Shown piece after piece: positions 8,100 to 15,839 of a stretch of 64,000 bases of DNA (position 1 is the stretch's first letter; every line of letters starts with the position of its first letter). This stretch comes from Komagataeibacter xylinus. GTDB taxonomy: Bacteria; Pseudomonadota; Alphaproteobacteria; Acetobacterales; Acetobacteraceae. Under the pieces are notes generated by a model, which was given only the letters and a program-made list of their open reading frames with translations, had not been told where the DNA came from and made no database searches. The stretch lies in contig NZ_CP041348.1 of assembly GCF_009834365.1 (NCBI RefSeq), forward strand, positions 1,112,501 to 1,176,500, in the 5' to 3' direction. The position numbers and the translations under genes were made by a program.

Positions 8100-8281
8100 C
8101 TGCCGTCCTTTCGCGCAGTCGTTTCTTCCAACGACCATTCTGGCACATTGCGATGCCGTGCGGGGAGGACGGCAACCACCCCATCTCACAGGGCAGATCA
8201 AGAACGTTCTTTATGACGTTTCGGCAGTAACGGCCGGAGGGCAGCCTGTGTACGAAGTGGCCTACGCTGGCAACAAATATG

Positions 8282-8284
8282 TTA
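8282..8284. repeat. IS5-family target duplication TTA, left
   Basis: TTA precedes the GAGCCTGATCC terminus and is repeated at 9215-9217. It fits the TNA target preference of the IS1031 group. Confidence 0.85.
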
Positions 8285-9214
8285 GAGCCTGATCCGAAAG
8301 TTTTTGAACAATACCAGCCTGTTGTGATTCATCCGTCTTTACGAAGAGATGGAGTGAATGGTGACATGGACTGGTATTGCCCGACGTGAACATAGCCGGG
8401 AAGGACTGCGATATCCATCGGATATGATGGACGGGGAATGGGCTTTGATCATGCCATTTGTGCCCCCTGCGAAACGGGGCGGTCGCCCTCGCACGACGGA
8501 TATGCGCGAGGTGGTCAATGCGATGCTCTACATAGCCTCGGCCGGGTGCGCGTGGCGCCTGCTGCCGAAATGCTTTCCGCCGGTCTCGACTGTCAGGCGC
8601 TATTTCTACGCCTGGCGTGATACCGGGCTGTTCGAGGTCATGAATACGGTGCTGGTCATGAGCCTGCGCGAGATCGAGGGGCGTGAAGCCTCCCCGAGCG
8701 CGGGCGTGATTGACAGCCAGTCGGTGAAAACTACGGAAAGCGGCGGGCTTTCGGGCTATGACGCGGGCAAGAAGGTCAAGGGCCGCAAGCGCCATATCGT
8801 GACTGATACCTGCGGCTTCCTGATCTTTCTCCTCGTTCATGCCGCCGATATCCAGGATCGTGATGGGGCCGTTGATGTCCTGGCGGCAATACGCAGGCGC
8901 TTTCCCTGGCTGCGCCACATCTTCGCTGATGGCGGCTATGCTGGCGAGAAATTGCGATCCGCGCTCGCCTCCATGGGAAAATGGACGGTCGAAATCATCA
9001 GGCGGTCCGATACGGTGAAAGGCTTTCAGATCCTGCCGCGCCGCTGGGTGGTTGAACGGACATTCGCCTGGCTGGGACGGTGCAGGCGGCTCGCCAAAGA
9101 TTGGGAACAATCCATTGCGTCCTCAACCGCATGGACATTGATCGCCTCGATCCGCATGCTCACACGACGGACAGCAAGGCATTGTCAAGCTTGAAAAACT
9201 TTCGGATCGGGCTC
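8285..9214 (+). mobile_element. IS5-family (IS1031-like) insertion sequence, 930 bp
   Basis: The termini GAGCCTGATCCGAAAG (8285) and the complement of GAGCCCGATCCGAAAG (ending 9214) form inverted repeats with one mismatch. TTA is duplicated on both sides. One intact transposase frame fills the element. The 930-bp length and TNA target match IS1031 elements described from cellulose-producing acetic acid bacteria (established knowledge; no alignment was run). Confidence 0.92.
8358..9194 (+). CDS. IS5-family transposase (IS1031-like)
   Basis: The 278-aa frame is a DDE transposase. An N-terminal DUF4096-type domain (about residues 18-90, MDGEWALIMPFVPPAKRGGRPR and CAWRLLPKCFPP) precedes the catalytic core. 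Acidic residues lie in VIDSQSVKTT (about 117), FADGGYAG (about 193) and RRWVVERTFAWL (about 233). The Y-R-E signature around ERTFAWLGRCRRLAKDWE is intact. It appears functional, as both element ends and the target duplication are preserved. Methionines downstream (MMDGEW) are alternative starts. Confidence 0.95.
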   Translation: MVTWTGIARREHSREGLRYPSDMMDGEWALIMPFVPPAKRGGRPRTTDMREVVNAMLYIASAGCAWRLLPKCFPPVSTVRRYFYAWRDTGLFEVMNTVLVMSLREIEGREASPSAGVIDSQSVKTTESGGLSGYDAGKKVKGRKRHIVTDTCGFLIFLLVHAADIQDRDGAVDVLAAIRRRFPWLRHIFADGGYAGEKLRSALASMGKWTVEIIRRSDTVKGFQILPRRWVVERTFAWLGRCRRLAKDWEQSIASSTAWTLIASIRMLTRRTARHCQA

Positions 9215-9217
9215 TTA
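9215..9217. repeat. IS5-family target duplication TTA, right
   Basis: Second copy of the TTA at 8282-8284. The cupin frame resumes at once with AGAAATACTGCG. Confidence 0.85.
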
Positions 9218-9639
9218 GAAATACTGCGAACGTTTTGCAAAAAACTGCTGAGCGAGTGCGGGCAAGAGTGAGTAATATCCAAACCCTCAAGGCGGGTGAC
9301 TGCTACCGCATAGAAAATCATGTTTATCATGAGGCCATCGTTCCAGACGACGCCGTAACGGCAACGATCGTATGTATGCACTCTCCGTCGCCGGGACCTA
9401 TCAAGGTGATTGGCCTAGATGGTTATCCAGAACACCTCGAGTTTCAACGGATCGAACGCCGAGCAGCTGATTACATGGGTTTCGTTTGAGCGCCAATCTT
9501 CACCTCAATCTATGAAAAGACGAGGCTGTCGCGGCGAACCGCGTTGAGCATCATGAAATGAATGACGGATTTTTGCCTACTATGGCGAATAGGAGACATT
9601 CCGCTCCCCCCCCGTCACAGCCCCATTCCTTCGCCACAC

Positions 9640-9669
9640 AAAAAAGGCCGGGACAGAATTGCCCCGGCC
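9640..9669 (-). terminator. Rho-independent terminator of the DegP-like gene
   Basis: Read on the minus strand, a stem of GGCCGGGG pairing with CCCCGGCC (one bulge) encloses an AATTCTGT-type loop and is followed by TTTTTT. It lies 31 bases after the protease stop codon. Confidence 0.85.
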
Positions 9670-9699
9670 CTCATGCCAATCCGTTCAGTTCACCCGATC

Positions 9700-11277
9700 T
9701 TACTGATCGTCATCATCACCGGTCGGCGCATCATTATCATCGGCATTGGGGCTGACCGCCACGAACACGCTCTGCCCGTTGCGCACGACCCGCAGCAGCA
9801 CCGAGTGATTGGCCTGGAAAGCCTGCCTTATGGCCGAGACAGTGGCGCGCGGGTTTTCAACCGGCACTTCGCCCACCGCCTGAATGACATCACCAGCATG
9901 GATACCAGCCTGCTCGGCGGGCGAGCCGGGCTGCACGTCGCTCACCACCACGCCGCGCACGCTCTCTTCCAGCCCGAGTTGCTGGCGCAGGTCAGGCGTA
10001 AGGGGGGCAAGGGTTACGCCCAGTTTCGGACCCTTGTCGGCATCATGCGCGTTGTCACCCACAGTGCCATCGGCCGTGCTGCCCTTGCCCAGGCTTGAAA
10101 TCAGCACGGTTGCCGTCTGCGGCTTGTTGTTGCGCAGGTAGGACAGCGATGCCTTGGTGCCGGGCGTGATGGAGGCCACATTGACTGCCAGCGTATGGGG
10201 CGTATCGATATTCTGCCCATTGAGCTGGGTCACCACGTCACCGGCCTTAAGTCCCGCCTTCTCGGCCGGGCTGCCCACGCTGACACTGGCTACCAGCGCC
10301 CCGGTGGCCGGTGCCCCCGTGGCCGAGGGCTTCAGCCCCAGCGCGCTGGCCATGGACGGCGTGATTTCCTGCGCCGTTACCCCCAGATAGCCGCGCGTGA
10401 CATGGCCGGTCTTTTCAAGCTGCTCGACAATGTTTTTCACGGTATCGGACGGAATGGCGAAGCCAATGCCGATCGACCCGCCCGAAGGCGAAAGAATGGC
10501 AGTGTTCACCCCCACCACCTTGCCATCCTGCGTAAACAGCGGGCCACCGGAATTGCCACGATTGATGGGCGCGTCCACCTGAATGAAGGAATCATACGGC
10601 CCATCGCCAATATCACGCCCGCGCGCGGAGACGATGCCTGCGGTCACCGTGCCGCCAAGCCCGTATGGGTTGCCAACGGCCACCACCCATTCACCCGGCT
10701 CGACCTTGTCGGAGTCGCCAAGTTCGATAAAGCGCAGCTTGCCCGAGGGCGAGACCTTGAGCAGGGCGATATCGGTCTTTGAATCGCGGCCCACGATCTT
10801 GGCGGGCAGCGCCGTGCCATCATCAAGCGTGACCGTGACCTTGGTCGCACCCTTGACCACATGGTTGTTGGTCACGACGTAGCCATCGGGCGAGATGACG
10901 AAGCCCGAGCCACGCGCCTCGACCGTGCGGTGCGCCTGCTGCGGCATCATCTGGAAAGGGAACGGGAACGGAAAGCCGCCCTGCATGCCGCCGCCACCGC
11001 CGCCCATTTCCTCGCCCGTGTCAGCATCCTTGATGCGGGCCGTGATCGAGACCACCGCCGGTTTGACCTGCTTGACCAGATTGACGAAGTTAGGCAGCTG
11101 CTGGATCTGGGTATCGGGGCGGATGACCCCGGTTTCATCGGCCCGCGCCACAGGTGCGCAGACCAGCCCTGCCCCGGCAACCGTGCTGGCCACCAGCGAG
11201 GCCAGCAACCGCGTGCGAAACCGGCGGGGGGAAAGGGTGTTCGACCGTACTACGTCTGACATGGCATCCCTGAGCAT
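9700..11277 (-). CDS. degP: DegP/HtrA-family periplasmic serine protease (Do-like)
   Basis: From ATG at 11277 (AGGA 5 bases upstream) the protein has 525 aa. ATG at 11262 is equally plausible. A Sec signal peptide with a basic RRFRTR start and a VARA cleavage site lies at about residues 18-50. The trypsin-like domain shows the triad H in TNNHVV, D in DSKTDIALL and S in GNSGGP. A Gly-rich insert and FPFPFPFQMM form the LA-loop region. Two PDZ domains follow (RGYLGV and VVVSDVQPGSPAEQAG regions). The acidic tail is rich in Asp. The role is degradation or refolding of misfolded envelope proteins. It is transcribed alone and ends at a clear terminator. Confidence 0.95.
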   Translation of the reverse strand: MLRDAMSDVVRSNTLSPRRFRTRLLASLVASTVAGAGLVCAPVARADETGVIRPDTQIQQLPNFVNLVKQVKPAVVSITARIKDADTGEEMGGGGGGMQGGFPFPFPFQMMPQQAHRTVEARGSGFVISPDGYVVTNNHVVKGATKVTVTLDDGTALPAKIVGRDSKTDIALLKVSPSGKLRFIELGDSDKVEPGEWVVAVGNPYGLGGTVTAGIVSARGRDIGDGPYDSFIQVDAPINRGNSGGPLFTQDGKVVGVNTAILSPSGGSIGIGFAIPSDTVKNIVEQLEKTGHVTRGYLGVTAQEITPSMASALGLKPSATGAPATGALVASVSVGSPAEKAGLKAGDVVTQLNGQNIDTPHTLAVNVASITPGTKASLSYLRNNKPQTATVLISSLGKGSTADGTVGDNAHDADKGPKLGVTLAPLTPDLRQQLGLEESVRGVVVSDVQPGSPAEQAGIHAGDVIQAVGEVPVENPRATVSAIRQAFQANHSVLLRVVRNGQSVFVAVSPNADDNDAPTGDDDDQ

Positions 11278-11399
11278 GGAGGTCCTGCTGAAATCTCGAA
11301 ACAACGGGGCGGGACTGGCCGCCTGAGCATTACAGTCCCATTCCCTGCATTGTGCCGCAAGAGAGCCAACACGTGTTATACCGTTGCATGACAAATAGG

Positions 11400-11861
11400 T
11401 TAGGCACGCTTCCGGGCAAAAAAATCCCGTAGCAGCGCCCCGGCCTCGCGCTCGCGCACGCCGCCCACCGTCTCGGGCCGGTGCAGGCAGCGGGCTTGCG
11501 CAAACACCCGCGGGCCATGCTCCACGCCCCCGCCCTTGGGGTCATAGGCGCCAAAGACAATCCGGCCGATACGGAAATGCACCGCCGCTGCTGCACACAT
11601 GGGGCATGGCTCCAGCGTGACATAAAGCGTGCAGTCTGCCAGGCGCTGCCCACCGCGCAGGCGGGTCGCTGCGCGCATGACCTGCATTTCGGCATGGGCG
11701 GAGGGATCATGCCACTCCTCCACCCGGTTGCCCGCACGCGCGAGCACCTGCCCCTCCGGCCCGGCAAGGGCGGCCCCCACCGGCACCTCGCCGCGCAGCG
11801 CAGCGGCCCGCGCCTCTGCCATCGCAATATCCATGAAATAAGCCGGGAGCGGACGTGTCAT
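11400..11861 (-). CDS. tadA: tRNA-specific adenosine deaminase TadA
   Basis: The enzyme deaminates A34 to inosine in the wobble position of tRNA-Arg(ACG). Zinc ligands are plain: HAE at about residues 56-58 and PCPMC at about 85-89. The Glu of HAE is the proton shuttle. The start at 11861 (MTRPLPAYF) gives 153 aa, the usual length. The frame extends upstream to 11909 but without family similarity. The gene ends about 120 bases before the DegP-like start and shares its strand. Confidence 0.95.
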   Translation of the reverse strand: MTRPLPAYFMDIAMAEARAAALRGEVPVGAALAGPEGQVLARAGNRVEEWHDPSAHAEMQVMRAATRLRGGQRLADCTLYVTLEPCPMCAAAAVHFRIGRIVFGAYDPKGGGVEHGPRVFAQARCLHRPETVGGVREREAGALLRDFFARKRA

Positions 11862-11960
11862 GCCCGCATGATACCCAGCCCCCTCGCTACGGGCCAGTAC
11901 CCCGCGCAAAACCGCAACTTTTTACTGGATTGGAGCAACCCCGCATGGCCATGATGGTTA

Positions 11961-12030
11961 ACGGGTCAGGAGACGGGCATCTGCCCCGCAACGGACCAAG
12001 GCAGCCGCTCCAGCAGCAGAGGAAAGGGTC
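11961..12030 (+). promoter_or_regulatory. B12-box-like leader of a small ORF
   Basis: GGTCAGGAGACGGGCAT at about 11964-11980 matches 15 of 17 positions of the cobalamin-riboswitch B12 box. CTGCCCCGCAACGG follows directly (11981-11994) and resembles another conserved riboswitch segment, which normally lies before the box. The remaining riboswitch core is not recognisable, so this may be a variant, a relic or chance. It ends at an AGGAAAGG ribosome site for the ORF at 12031. Confidence 0.3.
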
Positions 12031-12153
12031 ATGCATACGCTTTCGCTCATTCTGGCAACCGCCGCGATCGTGGCGGGACTGGCTGCATCAAATGACCTGC
12101 ACCCTGCGGCACGCCCTTCCGAGACCTGCCTGCTCACCTGTGCCTTGCGCTAA
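12031..12153 (+). CDS. Small putative exported peptide, 40 aa
   Basis: The short frame starts at ATG 12031 with AGGAAAGG 4-10 bases upstream. Residues 3-20 (TLSLILATAAIVAGLAAS) form a hydrophobic signal or anchor segment. The short polar remainder holds two cysteines near the end (CLLTC). No family is recognised. A preceding B12-box-like sequence and a following hairpin repeat make it look like a complete transcription unit. It could be a leader peptide or simply chance. Confidence 0.4.
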   Translation: MHTLSLILATAAIVAGLAASNDLHPAARPSETCLLTCALR

Positions 12154-12191
12154 GGATTGGCTGCAATGGACTGAGCGGAATAAAATTTTCT

Positions 12192-12262
12192 GGTAAAGCT
12201 TTTTTCAAAAAGCTTCAAAGAACGCTGCCTTTTAAAAAAAGGCAGCACCCAAAAACTGCCGC
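12192..12262. repeat. Double-hairpin intergenic repeat, copy a
   Basis: AAGCTTTTTTCAAAAAGCTT (12197-12216) is followed by a CTGCC/GGCAG hairpin around an A/T-rich centre (12224-12246) and CCCAAAAAC. It lies between the small ORF and the convergent phosphatase gene, where it can terminate transcripts from both sides. Confidence 0.85.
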
Positions 12263-12281
12263 TTTTTATCGAGACTTTAAT

Positions 12282-12953
12282 TCAGGGCAGTGGCAGGTCA
12301 TTCACGGTTACAATGCGCCATCCCTCCGGCAGGCGCTCGATCACGCTTAGCGCCAGATTCTGGATGGAGAAATGCAGCGCCGTTTCGGGGTGAACCCGCA
12401 GGGCATGGGCCAGGGCTGCGCGAATGGCTCCGCCATGGCTGACCACCACCATGTCCTGCCCCTCATGCTCGGCGGCAAGGCGGTCAAGGCAGGCCCCCAC
12501 GCGCGAGCACACCTGCACCATGCTTTCGCCCTGCGGCGGCAGTTCGGTTGCCCCCACTGACCAGAACGGATGGGCAGGCAGGCTCAGCTTGTCGGGCAGC
12601 GTGTCATGCGTAATGCCGTGCCACTCGCCCATCGACTGTTCGGTCAGGTCAGGCTCCACGCACCAGTCATGCGGGCCATAGCCAGCCTTCTGGATGGCGC
12701 GCGCGGTATGCTGGGTGCGTGACAGCGGCGAGGTAAACCACAAAGCGGGTTTTGGCAGGCGGCAGGCCAGTGTTTCGTACATCCCGCGCTGCGCCACGAG
12801 GCTGTCGGGGCAAAGCGGCACATCCATCGCCCCATACAGCCGCATGCGGGCATTCTGCTCCACCAGGGCATGGCGGATCAGCCAGAAGCGGGTCACCCCC
12901 TTCTCCAGTTGCGGGGTATCAAGAAAATTGCCGTGGTTGGTCTGTATCGTCAC
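12282..12953 (-). CDS. Histidine phosphatase family protein (phosphoglycerate mutase-like)
   Basis: This 223-aa protein belongs to branch 1 of the histidine phosphatase superfamily. The catalytic motif is FWLIRHALVEQN, with RHA in place of the usual RHG. Other active-site residues are SPLSRTQHTA (second Arg), a mid-domain Glu in DLTEQSMGEWHG, and the second His in VVVSHGGAIRA. Similar proteins act as alpha-ribazole phosphatases, broad phosphatases or mutases, so the substrate is open. It lies 34 bases after the large PLP-fold gene on the same strand and probably shares its transcript. Confidence 0.88.
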   Translation of the reverse strand: MTIQTNHGNFLDTPQLEKGVTRFWLIRHALVEQNARMRLYGAMDVPLCPDSLVAQRGMYETLACRLPKPALWFTSPLSRTQHTARAIQKAGYGPHDWCVEPDLTEQSMGEWHGITHDTLPDKLSLPAHPFWSVGATELPPQGESMVQVCSRVGACLDRLAAEHEGQDMVVVSHGGAIRAALAHALRVHPETALHFSIQNLALSVIERLPEGWRIVTVNDLPLP

Positions 12954-12987
12954 GCCGGAAATCCATCATGAAAAAAACAGGAAAAAG

Positions 12988-15099
12988 TCAGGCAGGCAGA
13001 ATCGCGCGCGCGCGCCAGCCATGCGGCAGGTAGGTCTGCACGGGCGCCATGGCGGCAAGGCGGGGCCAGTGCCGCAGGATCAGGCCAATCTTGTCAAGGA
13101 TGCGCCCGACATTGCGCGCCTCGCGGCGCAGGCGTTCGGTCGGGTCCATGCCCTCATGCGAGGGCTCGCCCGAAACCAGTCGCGCGCCAGCCGAAATACG
13201 CAACGCGCCAGCCAGTTCACCCGGCAGGTCGGGATGGGCCAGCGGCACCGGCTGGCCCACATGGCACAGCACCGCGGCAAGGGCCGCATCAGCATCATCA
13301 GAGGGGATGCAGCCGGAAAGATCGGTATTGAGCCACGCATATAACTGCCGCGCCTCGGCTACCGCCAGTGGGCGAAAACCGCCTTCAGGGCTATCGGGGG
13401 CACGGACAAAAAAGCTCATGATGGTTGGCAGGCAGTCCCATGTGTCATCCGGGCCGGGCCGGGTGGGAGCGACAGGCGGCAGCAGTTCCAGCACGGGACT
13501 GGCCGCGATCTGTGCCGTGACGGCGGCAAGAAAACTGCGCAGCCGGTCGCGCACCACGGAGCGGGGTATGGCGCCAAACGCCGTTATTTCAGCCAATGCC
13601 GCCTGCCAGCGCAGGATAAGGCCGACATTGTGCCCTGGCAGCAGGCTATTGCGCGCGGGGCCTGCGGGCCAGGCGGCACGATAGCTGTAATCCGCCAGCC
13701 CGGCGGGCAGGTCGCGCGGGCCATCAAGCCTGCCGCGCACACAGGCAGGCAACAGCAGCGCCCCGCAAAAAGGCGGCCCGGTAAAGAATTTGGAGCCGGT
13801 CACCATCACCATCCAGCCCATGTCCAGATAGGCACGCACCCGTGCCGGATCGAGCCGCGCCTGACAGGCATCCACCACCACATCAGGCCGGTCATCCGTG
13901 CCAGCGCCCAGCGGGGCGGTTGCCTGTTCCAGCGCCGCAAGCCCCGGTGCGAGCAGGCCCGTCTTGGACAGGTCAAGCCGATGCAGCAGCACATGGCGGC
14001 CTGAAGCGCGCAGTTCATGCGTCAGGCAGCAGGTTTGCGCATCCACCTCTGGCAGTGCGCGCACATGGCCCGCCCCATCGCGCATGGGCACGTTGACCAC
14101 CTCTGTATCAGCAGGAAAGCCCGCAATGCGCGCGCCCCGGGTCACGCCATGACCAAGGGCGGTATCATTGGCAAAATGGCGCCCCTGCGCGGCCAGAGGC
14201 ACGCCGCTGCCCGTCTCCTCGGGGGCAAGGAGGATATTGCTGACGGGGCGGCCACCCGGCGCCAGCGCCGCAAGGGCCAGCGCATAGAGTTCGCAATCCG
14301 TGCCCGAAGGAGCGAGCACGACGCCTTCATGCCCGGTCAGGCCAAAAGCACGGGCGATGCCAGCCTGTATACCGGCATCCTGCGTCTGTGCCGCTTCTTC
14401 CGCCCGGCCCTGCAATGCCCCCGCCACCAAAGCGAGACGGGCCGTTTCAGCACCTGCAAAGCCGCGCTCGGACAGTGACGAGGCCGTGGACGAAGCAAAG
14501 GTGATGGCCCATGGCCGGGGCCGGTGCGAACAGCCGTAATGGTTCAGCCCCGTTGCCGGGTCCACCGCCAGCCGGGCATCGCCGCCCGTGGCCATCAGGG
14601 TCTCGATCGGGCCAAGCAGCTTCCATAGCGGGGCCAGCGCGCCCTGCAATGCCGTGAAATCGGCCGCCACCGGCAGCGCTGCAAGGGCTGGCTGCAAGGG
14701 GGCAAGCGCGGGCCACATCGCGCGCAGGGTCGTGCTGTCTGGCACGTCGGATCCGGCCATCAGCGGCACCCATGCGGCGGGCGCATCCGTATCGGCCCGG
14801 CCCGTATCAAGGTACCAGAACAGGGCTGCCGTACGGGCGGCGCAGAAGGCGGCCTGAAACGGCTGTTGGGGCGCGCGTTCCAGCAGGGCGGCGAGTTCCA
14901 GCGCATGGCGCAGGAAGAAGGCCGTCTGCTCAAGATTGCCCTGAAGCGGCAGGCCAAGCACGATCCCCCCATCGGGCAGGATGCGGAAAGGGGCTTCAAG
15001 CACCGGGTCCAGCACGATGCGCCGCGCGCCCGCAATCACCCGCAGGTCTGGCCGTTCCAGAACACGCAGCAGCTCCTGCGTCAGAGTATGGGCGAACAC
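12988..15099 (-). CDS. Large PLP-dependent fold-type I protein of unknown substrate
   Basis: The 703-aa product is much longer than ordinary aminotransferases. An Ala-rich N-terminal domain (about 1-220) has no clear match. The PLP domain follows: PSGTDCELYALALAAL (cofactor phosphate region), VVVDACQARLDP (Asp for the pyridine nitrogen) and MVTGSKFFTGPPFCGALLLP, whose Lys is the likely Schiff-base residue. The spacing resembles class V aminotransferases and group II decarboxylases. The C-terminal domain (about 560-703) is separate. Its start overlaps the end of the pseudouridine synthase gene. I do not know a characterised relative. Confidence 0.7.
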   Translation of the reverse strand: MFAHTLTQELLRVLERPDLRVIAGARRIVLDPVLEAPFRILPDGGIVLGLPLQGNLEQTAFFLRHALELAALLERAPQQPFQAAFCAARTAALFWYLDTGRADTDAPAAWVPLMAGSDVPDSTTLRAMWPALAPLQPALAALPVAADFTALQGALAPLWKLLGPIETLMATGGDARLAVDPATGLNHYGCSHRPRPWAITFASSTASSLSERGFAGAETARLALVAGALQGRAEEAAQTQDAGIQAGIARAFGLTGHEGVVLAPSGTDCELYALALAALAPGGRPVSNILLAPEETGSGVPLAAQGRHFANDTALGHGVTRGARIAGFPADTEVVNVPMRDGAGHVRALPEVDAQTCCLTHELRASGRHVLLHRLDLSKTGLLAPGLAALEQATAPLGAGTDDRPDVVVDACQARLDPARVRAYLDMGWMVMVTGSKFFTGPPFCGALLLPACVRGRLDGPRDLPAGLADYSYRAAWPAGPARNSLLPGHNVGLILRWQAALAEITAFGAIPRSVVRDRLRSFLAAVTAQIAASPVLELLPPVAPTRPGPDDTWDCLPTIMSFFVRAPDSPEGGFRPLAVAEARQLYAWLNTDLSGCIPSDDADAALAAVLCHVGQPVPLAHPDLPGELAGALRISAGARLVSGEPSHEGMDPTERLRREARNVGRILDKIGLILRHWPRLAAMAPVQTYLPHGWRARAILPA

Positions 15100-15839
15100 C
15101 GTGCTGTTTCCTTTTCCACGTTGGCAGGCGGCACGACCCAGCCCGCTTCGGCCATAAGGCGGCGCATATGGTCTGGTGGGGGAGCCGTGGCCCGCACGGG
15201 CGGGTCAAGCGGCAGATTGATGCCGCGGCTCATGAGGTGTAGCGCCCCGGCCGTGGGCGCGCCATAGCGCTCATCTCCCCGTATGGGGCAGCCGATCAGG
15301 GCACAATGGGCGCGGGCCTGATGGGTACGCCCGGTTTCCAGCACCAGTTCCAGCCAGCTTATGGGCTCACCCGCCGCATCCCTGCCCTGCCCCAGTACCC
15401 GCCACCGCGTGCGCGCGGGCGGCGCATCCTGCACATTGGGCTGCATGCGCCACTGCCCGGCCTCTTCCACGCGGCCAAGCGGGGCAGCGACCACGCCAGA
15501 CAGGCCTGCAGGCGTGCCATGCACGATGGCCCAGTAGGTCTTGCGGGCCTGGCCTGAAGCAAAACAGGCCTGCGCCGCCACCAAAGCCTGCTTGCGCAGC
15601 GCCACGACCAGACAGCCTGCCGTATCCTGATCCAGCCTGTGCGCCAGCCATGGCCCGTTGCGGTGGCGTGACAGGAGGGGAAACCAGTCCTCCACACTCG
15701 GGCCGCCCTTTCGACCGGGATGGACCGGCAGCCCCGGTGGCTTGTCCAGCACCACGAAGCGGTTGTCACGGTAGAGAACCGTGAACGGCAGGGAGCCAGT
15801 GGGCTGCACGGATGCAGGCCGGGGCGAAGGTTGCCTCAT
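15081..15839 (-). CDS. RluA-family RNA pseudouridine synthase
   Basis: The 252-aa protein isomerises uridine to pseudouridine in rRNA or tRNA. The catalytic block is AHRLDQDTAGCLVV (about residues 65-78) with the nucleophilic Asp. A KPPGLPVHPG segment and the C-terminal ETGRTHQARAHCALIGCPIRGD block are both RluA-type. No S4 domain is present. The closest functional class may be the small RluA/TruC-like enzymes, but the target base cannot be read. It overlaps ftsK by 4 bases and the PLP-fold gene by 19, so the three are probably cotranscribed. Confidence 0.9.
   Translation of the reverse strand: MRQPSPRPASVQPTGSLPFTVLYRDNRFVVLDKPPGLPVHPGRKGGPSVEDWFPLLSRHRNGPWLAHRLDQDTAGCLVVALRKQALVAAQACFASGQARKTYWAIVHGTPAGLSGVVAAPLGRVEEAGQWRMQPNVQDAPPARTRWRVLGQGRDAAGEPISWLELVLETGRTHQARAHCALIGCPIRGDERYGAPTAGALHLMSRGINLPLDPPVRATAPPPDHMRRLMAEAGWVVPPANVEKETARCSPIL

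Larger units (their letters stand above)
6811..8186 (-). mobile_element. IS110-family insertion sequence (about 1376 bp)
   Basis: The element lies between two CT dinucleotides (6809-6810 and 8185-8186) in the cupin gene. Inverted repeats of 13 bases lie at or near its ends: GTGGTTGCCGTCC at 6811-6823 and its exact complement at 8167-8179. It has no target duplication beyond the CT, as expected for IS110-type recombination at a dinucleotide core. The transposase has only about 87 bases upstream but about 265 bases of noncoding DNA downstream. That arrangement resembles the IS1111 subgroup, in which the bridge RNA lies after the transposase. Confidence 0.85.
6548..9489 (+). pseudogene. Cupin-fold (cysteine-dioxygenase-like) gene broken by two insertion sequences
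   Basis: Three fragments (6548-6810, 8187-8284 and 9218-9489) join into one 210-codon frame when an IS110-family element (about 6811-8186) and an IS5-family element (8285-9214, TTA duplication) are removed. The first join recreates IHTHDKMIESRILLTG, which fits the cupin motif HxH-x4-E-x6-G exactly. The last fragment supplies GDCYRIENHVYHEAIV, matching motif 2 (G...H). A WRLHWWPKG segment precedes motif 1. This is the plan of single-domain metal-binding cupins such as cysteine dioxygenase-like proteins. The ATG overlaps the end of the upstream membrane-protein gene. As it stands the locus can make only a truncated N-terminal piece. The substrate is unknown. Confidence 0.85.

Noticed and set aside
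9558..9755. Plus-strand small ORFs around the DegP terminator
   Set aside because: They run through the terminator hairpin and the protease gene's antisense strand without a ribosome site.
11880..12030. Full cobalamin riboswitch
   Set aside because: Only the B12 box and one further segment are recognisable, in the wrong order. Kept as a low-confidence leader element, not as a riboswitch.
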